Virus record (IMG/VR): IMGVR_UViG_3300034374_009254
Coordinates: 1-64,000 of that record
Source: a virus
DNA: 64,000 nt
Direction: 5' to 3' (one strand)
In this document: positions 46,401 through 54,892 of the stretch, one piece after another
How positions within the stretch are numbered: the first letter of the stretch is position 1
Layout: the number at the start of each line of letters is the position of its first letter
Program-made: the position numbers and the translations under genes
The notes under the pieces: model-generated
What the model was told of the DNA's origin: nothing
Database searches by the model: none
The model's input: the letters and a program-made list of their open reading frames with translations, nothing else

Positions 46401-48222
46401 CATTAATTGCACCGACTACAGGATCAGTTTCTGTATAACTTGTGAGATAGCTACTTAAATCGGCGGGAGTAAATGTAAATACGCCCGTAGTATTATTATA
46501 TGATAATCCACCGTTAGAATTTGGAGTGCCAGTAGTTACACTAAAACTATTAAGACTAGCATTTCCAAAACTAGAAGTATCTGCAGGAGTAAAGGTAAAT
46601 ACACCTGTAGTATTATTATAGCTAAGGGCGCCTCCTGAAGATGCACTCACAGTACTTACACTTAAATCCGTAAGTTCAATATCATTTGCCACTGCGGTCT
46701 GTACAAACTCCGTTGTAGCAATTTGAGTAGTGTTTGTTCCACTTGTTGCTGTCGGAGCTGTTGGAGTACCTGTTAATGCAGGATCTGCTAAAGGAGCTTT
46801 GGTTGCTAAACTATTTGTAACTGTAGTTGCAAAATTTGCATCATCATTTAATGCTGCGGCTAATTCATTTAAGGTATCTAAACTTGTAGGCGCAGAGTCT
46901 ACAAGATTTGCAATTTCGGTATCAACATATAGCTGAGTTGCATAAGTGCTTAAATTAACAGGAGTAAAGTCAAATACGCCTGTAGATGAGTTATATGATA
47001 AAGCATTCGTTCCTGCTGCTAACGTATTAACAGAAAAATCTTGTAGTTCTGTTTTTGTACTAGAAAGAGCATATAAATCTATAGTAGAAGTTGAGTATAA
47101 GAATAGTGTTGAAGCTGACTGTGCTACACCTATTTTTACATCATTATCAAATTGTCTACTATTACGAAGAGTTCCTGTTACTCCAATAAATACTTCATCT
47201 CCTGCAGTCAGCCCAGAGAGTCCAGTAACTGGACCTGAAATAATAACTTCTACAGAGTTGCCTGTAGATGCTGTAGAATTTGCAAAACCTATGAAAGTAT
47301 CATTAGAAGTACTTATTGTAGAAACAGTACCATCACTGTTTAAAACAAGAGCATCTTTAGCCGTAATATTTCCAGATGCAGTTAAAGACGTTTTTAAAGA
47401 GCGATTAGGTCCAGAGGTAGTAGCCCCCACACCTTTATCTAGTTCTGTTGAAATTAAGTTTCGTGGTACTACACTATCATCATCACCAATTGATGAATTT
47501 ACAGGAAGTACTAAACCACCTGCAGTACCTTGAGAAAGACCTGCGGTACCAATAAAAACAGTATTATTTGCAAAGTGGCCTTCCTTAAAAGGCTTAGCTG
47601 CTGTACCAATTGTTGAATTTAACCCTACAGGAATTATAGAATTAACATACAAAGTATCCCAAGGACTAGTACTATTACCTAAGTTATTTACAGCATTAAC
47701 ATTAGAGCTAAGAGGTGATACATCTCCTACAACATTTTCTAGATGATATGTTACATAGCCTGAAGTAACTATTGTTGATGTATTAGCTTGGGCTTGCGTA
47801 TAGCTTAGTGATTGTATATACTGTGGTACAGTAAAAGTATTAGAAGCGGATAAATCAGCTTTAGTAGCTAGGTCAGCAAAAAGTGCTGCATTTCCCAGTT
47901 GAGAATCATTTTGAACACTTAAAATAGGAGCAACTACGTCCTGAACAAACTGTGTATTAGCTATACTAATACTATCGTCTGAGGCCGCAATTGTCCTATT
48001 TAAAGTTGCATTTCCTGTTAATGAAGGGGCTGCCAATGGTGCCAGAGTAGCACTTGCATACTGCTCAAATTGAATAATGGCTTCTTTTAAGTTGATAAAA
48101 TTTGTATCAACTTCTAAAACAGAAAGCAGTCTGTTAACAGCATTCGAGCTGCTACCATCACTATACGATTGAGCAGTATCTTTTGTTACAATAACAATGT
48201 TAGTGCCGATATGTGCAGACAT
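43477..48222 (-). CDS. Giant tail fibre with repeated lambda-Stf-like cassettes (1581 aa)
   Basis: Starts MSAHIGTNIVIVTKDTAQSY. It contains long trimeric-fibre repeats: NLGNSTSPWDTLYVNSI, two copies of a cassette PLADPALTGTPTAPTATSGT with TTQIATTxFVQ, a third degenerate copy, several SLTGTPTTLxGYGITDA units, and FTPADLSSYLTSYTETDPVV. Near the C-terminus lie two GDLWFDDxDLxLYVY modules like those in the smaller fibre proteins, and it ends NGHNIEGSATDLTIDVDRAA ... GWVMTER. The middle (about 700-1100) holds an irregular beta-rich domain that may be the head or an enzymatic insert. Side tail fibre function is inferred. Confidence 0.8.
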   Translation of the reverse strand: MSAHIGTNIVIVTKDTAQSYSDGSSSNAVNRLLSVLEVDTNFINLKEAIIQFEQYASATLAPLAAPSLTGNATLNRTIAASDDSISIANTQFVQDVVAPILSVQNDSQLGNAALFADLATKADLSASNTFTVPQYIQSLSYTQAQANTSTIVTSGYVTYHLENVVGDVSPLSSNVNAVNNLGNSTSPWDTLYVNSIIPVGLNSTIGTAAKPFKEGHFANNTVFIGTAGLSQGTAGGLVLPVNSSIGDDDSVVPRNLISTELDKGVGATTSGPNRSLKTSLTASGNITAKDALVLNSDGTVSTISTSNDTFIGFANSTASTGNSVEVIISGPVTGLSGLTAGDEVFIGVTGTLRNSRQFDNDVKIGVAQSASTLFLYSTSTIDLYALSSTKTELQDFSVNTLAAGTNALSYNSSTGVFDFTPVNLSTYATQLYVDTEIANLVDSAPTSLDTLNELAAALNDDANFATTVTNSLATKAPLADPALTGTPTAPTATSGTNTTQIATTEFVQTAVANDIELTDLSVSTVSASSGGALSYNNTTGVFTFTPADTSSFGNASLNSFSVTTGTPNSNGGLSYNNTTGVFTFTPADLSSYLTSYTETDPVVGAINGIVKADGAGNISAAVAGTDYSTFDAAFSSLTGTPTTLSGYGITDAAPLASPTFTGTPAAPTATTGDSSTQLATTAFVQGEIAGFSTSGGDSQIDFIADGAITSGTAVTLGATTGEVTAVATAPVAGAHAQLANSSSTTHYYTQKDALDYNDQDGVYQQFYQNTSGQTVGVIWNTNLATLTFSPGTPQTLLSSLTPDKYFHINGTSTGILKVGTNSYIVTNSSGTLSIGPANNVGAYSKIITTETGDLIALNGSDCHFVTVSGTTITFGSAIAIGLTPAYGAFEWSKLYNKLVAASLSGGTVTYSIGTISGTSITWSTAATNTTWATNGNQIFYHVGSEMLISSRRNYWYVGAPVDLMMRSSTFNGSTFAFASNAESNVLSMGPGNNNANYYILEHTIKCSKTDDKFGILTKYDDGTIHRALASVSTSGVFANELGATLVVTRDYGSASLRFPAGENDPAGYLAMVSSDRDTYPSNNSNIYTSFFRTSAASTKDSYLGIAQSTVADGDTVTVMLAGAISDVHSSLTPDTTMYVQDNGTISTTVSTVIAGKALNATSIQVSDSRGTFDKPVTFSTITGKPTTLAGYGITDGASTLLDIDIGSNDFITTGKAYYANMFATTGDLPSASTYHGMFAHVHGTGKAYFAHAGNWVELANNSQIFDGAWSSLTGTPTTLAGYGITDAASVSYVDTEIANLIDSAPGALDTLNELAAALGDDANFSTTVTNNLALKAPLADPALTGTPTAPTATSGTNTTQIATTAFVQAAISGLGGGGGASVTVSGTAPSSPSAGDLWFDDVDLVLYVYYNDGTSNQWVQTNPSGAGGSSGGSSGGASVTVGNTAPTSPTAGDLWFDDDDLFLYVYIDDGSSTQWVKTNPSGGGSSSTWAEKTAAYTAEAGDRLIVDTSTAVTVTLPVAAVLGDEIRIIDGTGNAATNNITIARNGHNIEGSATDLTIDVDRAAFGLVYYNATQGWVMTER

Positions 48223-48253
48223 TAAAAACCCCTATATTAACTTACTTTGTAAA

Positions 48254-49747
48254 TTACGGCGTGTCTTTCAATTGTACAGACCAAGTAATTTGCAGAGTAT
48301 CATCAGTTGCTTTATTTACTACGTTGAATGTGGTACGACACAGCATAGTTTGACTAATAGCACCCTTAGTAGAACCTGGAGCGTTAAGAGTAACGATTGA
48401 GCCTCCCAAAGTATTAGTTTGTGCTGTACCTGTTCCGCCGCTTGGAAGAAGGGGTGGATCAAATGAAGTTAAGTCTGCATTGGTATTAGCATCTACATCA
48501 GGCTCCAGAGCATTAAAAATACCTGCTTCTACGATTGGGCACTCGGTGCCTCCACCTGTAAAAGTTGTGCCAGTCGGAGCAGGATTCTGCTCTTTAAAAG
48601 TAGCTACGTATACAATACGAGTACCGGTCTTTTTAGTACCTGCAACAGCATTCGGAGGGCTAGTATTTGTGGGATCCGAAGTGTCAACAGGACTAGGCTG
48701 AGAACCATAATCATTTTCACTAGTTGGGTACCCTTCAGGATCTACACCTTGGTCAATTACAACACTACTACCCGCAACAGTACCTTGGAATACTCCGTCA
48801 ACAGAAGTACCAAATTGAACAAAAGGATCACCATATGCAATATCTACAGGTACATCGTCTGCGTCTCCAAAAAATGGGGGCACTGGATCACTGGTGCCAT
48901 TAATACCAGCATCTCCCTGATTGTAGTAGCCTCCAATAATGCCTCGAGTAGGAATGTTTCCAGATCCACCAAGATCTGCAGAATTAACACCAGTTACATC
49001 CCCCGCGCCACTCCAGCTAACTGTAGATTCTACAACTCCTGTTGATGGATTCAAACGACCAACCTGACTTTGAATAGGTGTAAACGTTAATGTTACAGGG
49101 GTGCCTGCAGTAGCAAATGCAGAGTTAGTGGTATCAATAGTAGCGTCCAAAGTAAACTCCAACAGACCGTCAGAATTAATATTTTTTGCAAGAATTTTTG
49201 TCCCGTCGGGAAAAGCTTTAGTGCCTCCTGACGTAGTATCGCTTACTGTCATAATTGCGTCACCAATGTTACCACCTGGCGCACGGATATATCTAGCATT
49301 GTAAGCATCTGATCCTTGGTTGGTTGTAGGGGCAATAGTAAGAGTTGTGCCTGAAGCTCTCAGATATGGAGCAGGAAGCGTGTCTGCAAAGTCTACAGTA
49401 AAAGTTGCATACTCTGCATTAAAAGACGTATCTCTTTTAACTTGTACACGAAGCCCTTCTTCAAATTCCAAGGCACGATCAGTTGCACTAGTGGTAGTAA
49501 ATGAACCTACATTACCACCTCTACTTGCGTCTGCTTGGCCTGAGCCAATCGCCATATGGCTCATCATTCGAGGAATAACATGGCTTCCTCGAATATCTTG
49601 TTTTGGGTCTATTAAACGGCCGACAATATGGGCCAAACCGTAGTTTGTTACCATATTTCGAATAGTTTTATGTTGTTTTACTCGACCCGCGTTATCTCTC
49701 AAAACGAGATTGACAATTCCCTTGATTTGAGCACTGTCTTTTTGCAT
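48254..49747 (-). CDS. Structural protein upstream of the giant fibre (497 aa)
   Basis: MQKDSAQIKGIVNLVLRDNA followed by GRVKQHKTIRNMVTNYGLAH and IVGRLIDP is a conserved N-terminus I recall from virion proteins of cyanophages and related phages. The rest is beta-rich, with an insertion of a DPEGYPTSENDYG type, many Asp/Pro turns and no catalytic motif. It probably sits at the fibre base or baseplate as an attachment protein; exact role unknown. It is separated by 11 bases from the gene at 49759. Confidence 0.7.
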   Translation of the reverse strand: MQKDSAQIKGIVNLVLRDNAGRVKQHKTIRNMVTNYGLAHIVGRLIDPKQDIRGSHVIPRMMSHMAIGSGQADASRGGNVGSFTTTSATDRALEFEEGLRVQVKRDTSFNAEYATFTVDFADTLPAPYLRASGTTLTIAPTTNQGSDAYNARYIRAPGGNIGDAIMTVSDTTSGGTKAFPDGTKILAKNINSDGLLEFTLDATIDTTNSAFATAGTPVTLTFTPIQSQVGRLNPSTGVVESTVSWSGAGDVTGVNSADLGGSGNIPTRGIIGGYYNQGDAGINGTSDPVPPFFGDADDVPVDIAYGDPFVQFGTSVDGVFQGTVAGSSVVIDQGVDPEGYPTSENDYGSQPSPVDTSDPTNTSPPNAVAGTKKTGTRIVYVATFKEQNPAPTGTTFTGGGTECPIVEAGIFNALEPDVDANTNADLTSFDPPLLPSGGTGTAQTNTLGGSIVTLNAPGSTKGAISQTMLCRTTFNVVNKATDDTLQITWSVQLKDTP

Positions 49748-49758
49748 TTTAAAATCTC

Positions 49759-52700
49759 CTAAAAACTGGCGGATTTGCCATCTTCGCTGACATAAGGCTC
49801 CAAAAAGTATGAAGCGCAGTACACGGGTATAAAGGCGGATCCAGGGTCAGCAACCTCGACCGTTTCCGTATGTGTTCTATCAAAATGTCTCAGCTGTTGT
49901 ACAAATGTATTGTCTGTCGCTGAATTTTCTGAAGCTATAAATATTGGAGAAAGTGTTTCTCCAGGTACTGGAGTCTGTTTGTCAACAAGAGTTAAATAAC
50001 TAGCTTGTTGCCAGCTAGTACCGCTACCATTTCCTACTTGACTATTGCTTATATTTCCTGATGTCAAGACTCCCGAACCATAATAAAGAATTACATATAA
50101 GTGATCGTTAGAGCCTTTCAGTAGTTTAAGGCGGGGGTTACTTGCGTATCCTGGGCCGCCTCCGGGATTATTTATATTATAGTTTATATCTCCCGCATAA
50201 ATGGCCTCTATATTACCTAAGTTTCTCCACCTAAATTCAGACTGTAATCCACTAGGTATATTATACGTTGGATAGAGTATATAATCATTTATTAAACCTC
50301 CATTAACTGTATCTTCATATGTAAAATTTCCTGCAGAAGGTCTAGTTGGGTCGGTTCTATTAGTTAAAGGCTGTATAAATCCATTTTGCCCATAAGAACC
50401 TAAAATATTAGAAATAGATATATCTATATCAGTAACTAGTACCCAATATCCTGCAACAGAGTTCCACAAAAAAGCAGTTTTAGTGGCAGAATTATAATAG
50501 TAAGGAGTGGAAAGAGTACTACCGTCATGCGCTAAATAACTACCTTTCCAAAAAAATCCAGTACTATAATTAAAGCTCCCTAAAGTTGAAGTACCAGGGC
50601 CATAGCCTGGTCGCTGCCAGCTTTCAAGAACATTGTTTGGAGTATAAGTATTATAAGCTGTATACGTATACCCCCCTACATCCGTTCTACGATTAACTAA
50701 AATACTTTCTGAAGCATATAAATTTTTACCCCATCTACGAAGTTGATATAATGATGAAGGAGCTTCTTTATTTAAATTTATAAGTGCCCCTGAGCTATCA
50801 AAGTCAGGAATAATTTCATATAAACTAACTTCACCGTCATTAATATAGGTTTCTCGAGCTTTTGAAACTTTTTCATTTCCTATATAAAAACGATCTGAAA
50901 CTATAGGAGAACTACCTGATATAACTAAAGGAAAGTCTTGAAAGTTTAAAGTTTCGTTAGGGGCGCCTTCAATTCCTTCAATTAATTGTTGAACTTGATT
51001 TATTATTAACTTTCTACTAGAATTTTTAAAGTTCTTTCCTACAGTTTCCAATTTTACGTCATACAAATAATTTCCAAGTGCATCATGTATTGGACCTATA
51101 TAAGACAATAAAATATCGTCTTTTTGTACTCGATTAGGAGTCATTTTAACATCAGAAGTTCCGTCTGCCCCGCTTCTTCTACTTCTAACAAATCCTGTAT
51201 CTAAGGGAAAGCGAGGAAGTGCATATGATATATTTGTAAGAATACTTTTTTCAGCAAATGAAGATTCTGCACCTCCAAATAGTCCTTCAATATATTGATT
51301 ATCAAAAGGATTTAAAAATGTTTTTCTATGGTAATTTGAAAAGTGTTTACTTATAGTTTCTAATTTTACGTCATATAAATAATTTCCTAATGCATCATTT
51401 ACAGGACCTACATACCCCGCTCTTAAGAAACTCTTTATAGGTCCACGAGTTTCTTTTAATATAACATCTTCTGGTGTTCCGACAGGATTTTGAAGATAGG
51501 GGTAGAAAAATGCACCTACTCTATCCGTTTGTACGCTTGTGTTCCCAGAACTCGATATTAAAGGCGGCGTTACTTTTATTCCTGCATTGTTTGATAAAAA
51601 CGGCGTTAGTGATCGACGCTTCTGAAAAGTTCCTCCAAGTAGTCCTAAACGCGCTAGTTTTTGAAATACAGTAATTCCCGAGTATCTTAATCTACCTTTA
51701 TTATACCCCGATTGATATTTAACGCCCTGAGAATTTATTAAGTATCTGGGAGCTCTTGAGTCATTTAAGTCTCTATTAGTAAACTCTCTATAAAATAAGA
51801 CTCTTTTACCTTGGGCATCCTTTGTAGGAAAATAACTATAGGGTCCAGAAAACCAAGTTTGAAACGGGTTTGTCCAATATCTATATCGAGTTTTATAGCC
51901 TGTTCCCATAAAGCTATAAAAATCTCCCTCTAAACTATATTCCGCATCTGCAACTAAAGCGTAATCTTCCCTTCTTCCACTGTCTGCTTGAAACCAAGCT
52001 AACTCTCTATTTGGAAGAGTTGGAAATGTGTTTGTTCCGTCTATCCAATGTCCTGCTCCGTACATAGAGCTTATATTAGGATATGTAGGTTGATATACTG
52101 GAGGAACCCAAACACCCGAAGAATTCCAATAGCCTCCTTGAGTTTGTTTTAGCTGATGTTTATAAAAAGTATTCCAAGCTCTCTCATAGTAAGAATCTGT
52201 TACTTGGTTAAAACTAGTATGCGATTTAATTTTTGGAGCGCCGGGAGTTCTTGCAGAGACTCCTGACTGTTGAAAATCCGTTATAAATTCTACCGGTAGA
52301 TCTTTGTTTATAAAGTATTTTTCTTTTCTTACTTCTTCAAAATGTAATCTATCTTTAAACGTTTTTGTTGCGGAACTAAGCTGAGGTAGCTTATCCGTAA
52401 GTTCTACTTCAGATAAAGGATTTTTTCCTGGCCCTAAATCTACAAAACCTAAAGTGTGTCTCGGTGCAGCTGGTACGCCAGGATGGGGGCGAGTCTGCGG
52501 ATATCTTCGTACAGTAATCCCTACTTCTTCTTGGGTTTCGTCTCTGATACCCTGTATGGATAATAAAGGATTGTGAGGATTAACTTCTAAAACTCTGTGC
52601 GAATTTGCTATTGTCTTCTTCTGTGAACTTACAAAATTTATTCTATCAGTATTTAGAAGAGCATCTGAAAAAACTAAAGCATCTTCTTTTACAAATGCAT

Positions 52701-54177
52701 CTTCACTTTTTAAGCCAAGAGTCGCTCCCAGTTTTACAAAATTAAATAAAGGATCTGCAGCTCTTTCTGCTTGTACTGCAACAATAAAATCTAACCCGGG
52801 CTTTTGAGCAACTCTACCATCTCCAAAGGGATCTACTAGTTGCGTAGCATGTCTTGCAAATTTATTAAATAGCCAAGGAGCATCATCTTCTTGATAAATT
52901 TTATCGCTTAAAAGATGACTTTTTGCTGAAAGAATAGAATCTAAAGTTTTTAAGTTATCTTGTACAGGCTTATGAGACTGTTTAAGAATTAATTTAAACT
53001 TTCCTGGAACAGATTGAGCATATACAATATTTTTGTTAGTAGTACCAGCACTACTAATAGCATTTATATTTAACTGCTTTCCAAATAACCAAGTTGCAGT
53101 ATCTAGTGTGCGAAGCCTATCTTGCTGTATATCTGTAACTTTTGATATTGATGCTATACTGTCCGAGCTAGAAACTTTATCTTGCTTTAATTTACCTATT
53201 AAAGTGAATTTAACAAAATTTAGTAAAGGATTAGTAGCCGCACTATTTCTTGCTGTAGTAGTGTAAAAAATATCTTTACTGGGAGTATTAGCATTTGTAT
53301 TAAATTGTTTTCCAATTGTTTTATCTTCTTCTTGAGATGTAAATACTTTATCTTTAGGATCTACAATTCTACTTATAATAAAGTTTTCGACAGAAGAAGC
53401 TCCTTGTTGTATAGGAGCACGGAAAAGAAGAGTATTAATTCTTTCATCTAAAAATTCTACAATGTGATCGAAGCCCGGCTTTTGAGGTACACTACCATCA
53501 CCAAAAGGGTCTACTAACTGCGTCTCATGAGGAGCTGTAATAGCTTGGACGCGTTTAATAGAATCTTCTAAAAATACTAAATCTCTTGGATTAGTATACC
53601 TATAGATATTTGGAACTTCTAATACTCTTGCTGCATCAAATTGAGGACGATTTCTTATTAAAATAAAGTCTATTTGTTCGTCAAAAAACTCTACAATAAA
53701 ATCAAAATCTGATTTTTCATCCTTAGTAGCGTGTCGAGCTGTTATGTCAGGCAGTCTTTTGGACACCCGATCGCTTGTAAACAAAAGTTCATTTTTTGTT
53801 TTAACTTTAGGAGTAACTATAGAATCTGAAAACAGTATGTTTTCTTGCGGCAGTCGTCTACGAAGGTGAAAATAATCAAACTTTTCTACAGTAAGTAGCT
53901 CTTCATCTTCACTAAGAGCTGGCTGCTTAGATACTAACTCAGGAGTAATTAATACTTCATTGAACTTTCGTCTATAGTGTACAATTTTTGCAAAAACATC
54001 CTCTTGAAATACTTCATCCAAGAGAAAAAATCGTAAAAGCTGTTCGTGAGTAATTCTTACATCTAAAAAAGATAGAAGAGATACCGAAGCAGCATCGATT
54101 TCTATAGCAGTATCGCTAGTATCTGCTATTAATAAAGAGTTCTCTATTAAAGAATCTATGCGAAACTTTCCGCTCAT
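49759..54177 (-). CDS. Very large virion protein with internal repeats (1472 aa)
   Basis: The first 550 residues are built from short recurring units with D-x-I/V-x-x-x-D and K/R spacing. These include two near-copies HETQLVDPFGDGSVPQKPGF and HATQLVDPFGDGRVAQKPGL and several variants of FDFIVEFFDEQIDFILIR. Around 920-1060 another duplicated unit appears (GPVNDALGNYLYDVKLETIS and GPIHDALGNYLYDVKLETVG). The C-terminal half is Tyr/Asn/Gly-rich and may form a beta-structured head. No enzyme motif is seen. Such repeat-rich giants are present in marine phage structural modules; I infer a fibre or tail-tip shaft. It overlaps the 54174 gene by 4 bases. Confidence 0.7.
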   Translation of the reverse strand: MSGKFRIDSLIENSLLIADTSDTAIEIDAASVSLLSFLDVRITHEQLLRFFLLDEVFQEDVFAKIVHYRRKFNEVLITPELVSKQPALSEDEELLTVEKFDYFHLRRRLPQENILFSDSIVTPKVKTKNELLFTSDRVSKRLPDITARHATKDEKSDFDFIVEFFDEQIDFILIRNRPQFDAARVLEVPNIYRYTNPRDLVFLEDSIKRVQAITAPHETQLVDPFGDGSVPQKPGFDHIVEFLDERINTLLFRAPIQQGASSVENFIISRIVDPKDKVFTSQEEDKTIGKQFNTNANTPSKDIFYTTTARNSAATNPLLNFVKFTLIGKLKQDKVSSSDSIASISKVTDIQQDRLRTLDTATWLFGKQLNINAISSAGTTNKNIVYAQSVPGKFKLILKQSHKPVQDNLKTLDSILSAKSHLLSDKIYQEDDAPWLFNKFARHATQLVDPFGDGRVAQKPGLDFIVAVQAERAADPLFNFVKLGATLGLKSEDAFVKEDALVFSDALLNTDRINFVSSQKKTIANSHRVLEVNPHNPLLSIQGIRDETQEEVGITVRRYPQTRPHPGVPAAPRHTLGFVDLGPGKNPLSEVELTDKLPQLSSATKTFKDRLHFEEVRKEKYFINKDLPVEFITDFQQSGVSARTPGAPKIKSHTSFNQVTDSYYERAWNTFYKHQLKQTQGGYWNSSGVWVPPVYQPTYPNISSMYGAGHWIDGTNTFPTLPNRELAWFQADSGRREDYALVADAEYSLEGDFYSFMGTGYKTRYRYWTNPFQTWFSGPYSYFPTKDAQGKRVLFYREFTNRDLNDSRAPRYLINSQGVKYQSGYNKGRLRYSGITVFQKLARLGLLGGTFQKRRSLTPFLSNNAGIKVTPPLISSSGNTSVQTDRVGAFFYPYLQNPVGTPEDVILKETRGPIKSFLRAGYVGPVNDALGNYLYDVKLETISKHFSNYHRKTFLNPFDNQYIEGLFGGAESSFAEKSILTNISYALPRFPLDTGFVRSRRSGADGTSDVKMTPNRVQKDDILLSYIGPIHDALGNYLYDVKLETVGKNFKNSSRKLIINQVQQLIEGIEGAPNETLNFQDFPLVISGSSPIVSDRFYIGNEKVSKARETYINDGEVSLYEIIPDFDSSGALINLNKEAPSSLYQLRRWGKNLYASESILVNRRTDVGGYTYTAYNTYTPNNVLESWQRPGYGPGTSTLGSFNYSTGFFWKGSYLAHDGSTLSTPYYYNSATKTAFLWNSVAGYWVLVTDIDISISNILGSYGQNGFIQPLTNRTDPTRPSAGNFTYEDTVNGGLINDYILYPTYNIPSGLQSEFRWRNLGNIEAIYAGDINYNINNPGGGPGYASNPRLKLLKGSNDHLYVILYYGSGVLTSGNISNSQVGNGSGTSWQQASYLTLVDKQTPVPGETLSPIFIASENSATDNTFVQQLRHFDRTHTETVEVADPGSAFIPVYCASYFLEPYVSEDGKSASF

Positions 54178-54542
54178 GTATAATCATCCCGCACCTGTAT
54201 AGTAATTTGTTCAAAAGTTGTATAAACTTCTGTCAAAGGATTATTACTCTCATCGACGCCTGCGGGTACAATAAACTCTACCTCTGCTTCATAAAAATCA
54301 TCGTCTACATCGGCATGAGTTAAAAAAGGCTTCAAATTAAAAACATATTGGCCTTGAGTATCTGTAGATTTAAATTCGTCTGCCGCAACACTCACAATTG
54401 CAGTAGGAGTATCTTTTCGTCGAATATTTAAAAATACATTAGCAGAATCAGTGACAAACCTGTCATTGTTTTCATTTTTAACAATAACTACAGTTAAATC
54501 AGGTCCTGTATCGTTTTTAACAAGTGTCACTAATCTATTCAT
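54174..54542 (-). CDS. Small Ig-like baseplate/fibre protein (122 aa)
   Basis: A beta-rich protein: LVTLVKNDTGPDLTVVIVKN, DSANVFLNIRRKDTPTAIVS, GQYVFNLKPFLTHADVDDDF, YEAEVEFIVPAG, then a C-terminal strand EQITIQVRDDYT. This follows the plan of Ig-like domains such as the N-terminal BppU-type fold of siphophage baseplates (R-x-T-x-x-x-A-x-V-x-x-x-I/L). Likely an adaptor for the larger protein that follows. It is the first gene after promoter P7, with a leader of about 50 bases holding an AT hairpin. Confidence 0.65.
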   Translation of the reverse strand: MNRLVTLVKNDTGPDLTVVIVKNENNDRFVTDSANVFLNIRRKDTPTAIVSVAADEFKSTDTQGQYVFNLKPFLTHADVDDDFYEAEVEFIVPAGVDESNNPLTEVYTTFEQITIQVRDDYT

Positions 54543-54556
54543 TGGAAGGGCGCTAA

Positions 54557-54580
54557 CTTCTTATTTAAGAAGGCTTTTTT
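54557..54580 (+). other. Hairpin plus T-tract reading rightward in the P7 leader
   Basis: CTTCTT-ATTT-AAGAAG (54557-54572) is followed on the + strand by GGC and TTTTTT (54575-54580). It is thus a weak + strand terminator pointing at P7. On the - strand it is a leader hairpin between P7 and the 54174 gene. The AT-rich stem makes its strength doubtful. Confidence 0.4.
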
Positions 54581-54592
54581 TAAATATTCTAT

Positions 54593-54627
54593 GGTATGAT
54601 TATAACAAAGCATACCTGCCTTGTCAA
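54593..54627 (-). promoter_or_regulatory. Promoter P7, full consensus, with inverted repeat around the -10
   Basis: On the - strand TTGACA (54627-54622), exactly 17 bases, TATAAT (54604-54599). GGTATG (54616-54611) and CATACC (54598-54593) form a 6-bp inverted repeat with the -10 in its 12-base loop. It reads toward 54174 and the whole fibre array. It is the only intergenic promoter I found on the - strand. Confidence 0.85.
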
Positions 54628-54655
54628 GATATATTTTTTGTAAGGGTATTAGTAG

Positions 54656-54880
54656 TTAAGAAAATGCAATGTCGCATACAGCACGTACTTTTTCATCTCG
54701 TTGAGAATAATCATCCTCGGCATAAATTACATAACGATGAAAAGAAGAAGAAAGTAAATTACCATCTTCTAAAATTTTTGTTTTTTCTCTTACTTGAACA
54801 GCGACTATAGTATTAAAGGACTCATCTTGAGTTTCTACAATCTCTATTCTATCAACCACTGTCTGTTTAGTTAACGCCAT
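54656..54880 (-). CDS. Small conserved tail-module protein (74 aa)
   Basis: MALTKQTVVDRIEIVETQDE leads to VAVQVREKTKILEDGNLLSS-SFHRYVIYAEDDYS. This pattern (T-V-D-x-I-E-V-V, then x-V-R-x-K-T-x-I-x-E-D-G, S-x-F-H-R, D-D-Y-S) is familiar from short proteins in tail-fibre regions of many marine phages. Function is unproven; it may be an assembly or attachment factor. It lies between the fibre gene at 54893 and promoter P7, and the 113 bases after it are the longest - strand spacer in the tail region. Confidence 0.75.
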   Translation of the reverse strand: MALTKQTVVDRIEIVETQDESFNTIVAVQVREKTKILEDGNLLSSSFHRYVIYAEDDYSQRDEKVRAVCDIAFS

Positions 54881-54892
54881 TTTTTACTCTCC

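Noticed and set aside
46946-47533. 195-aa + strand ORF inside the giant fibre gene
   Set aside because: It is antisense to a clear repeat-rich coding region; low-complexity Val/Ser/Ala composition is the mirror of the fibre sequence.
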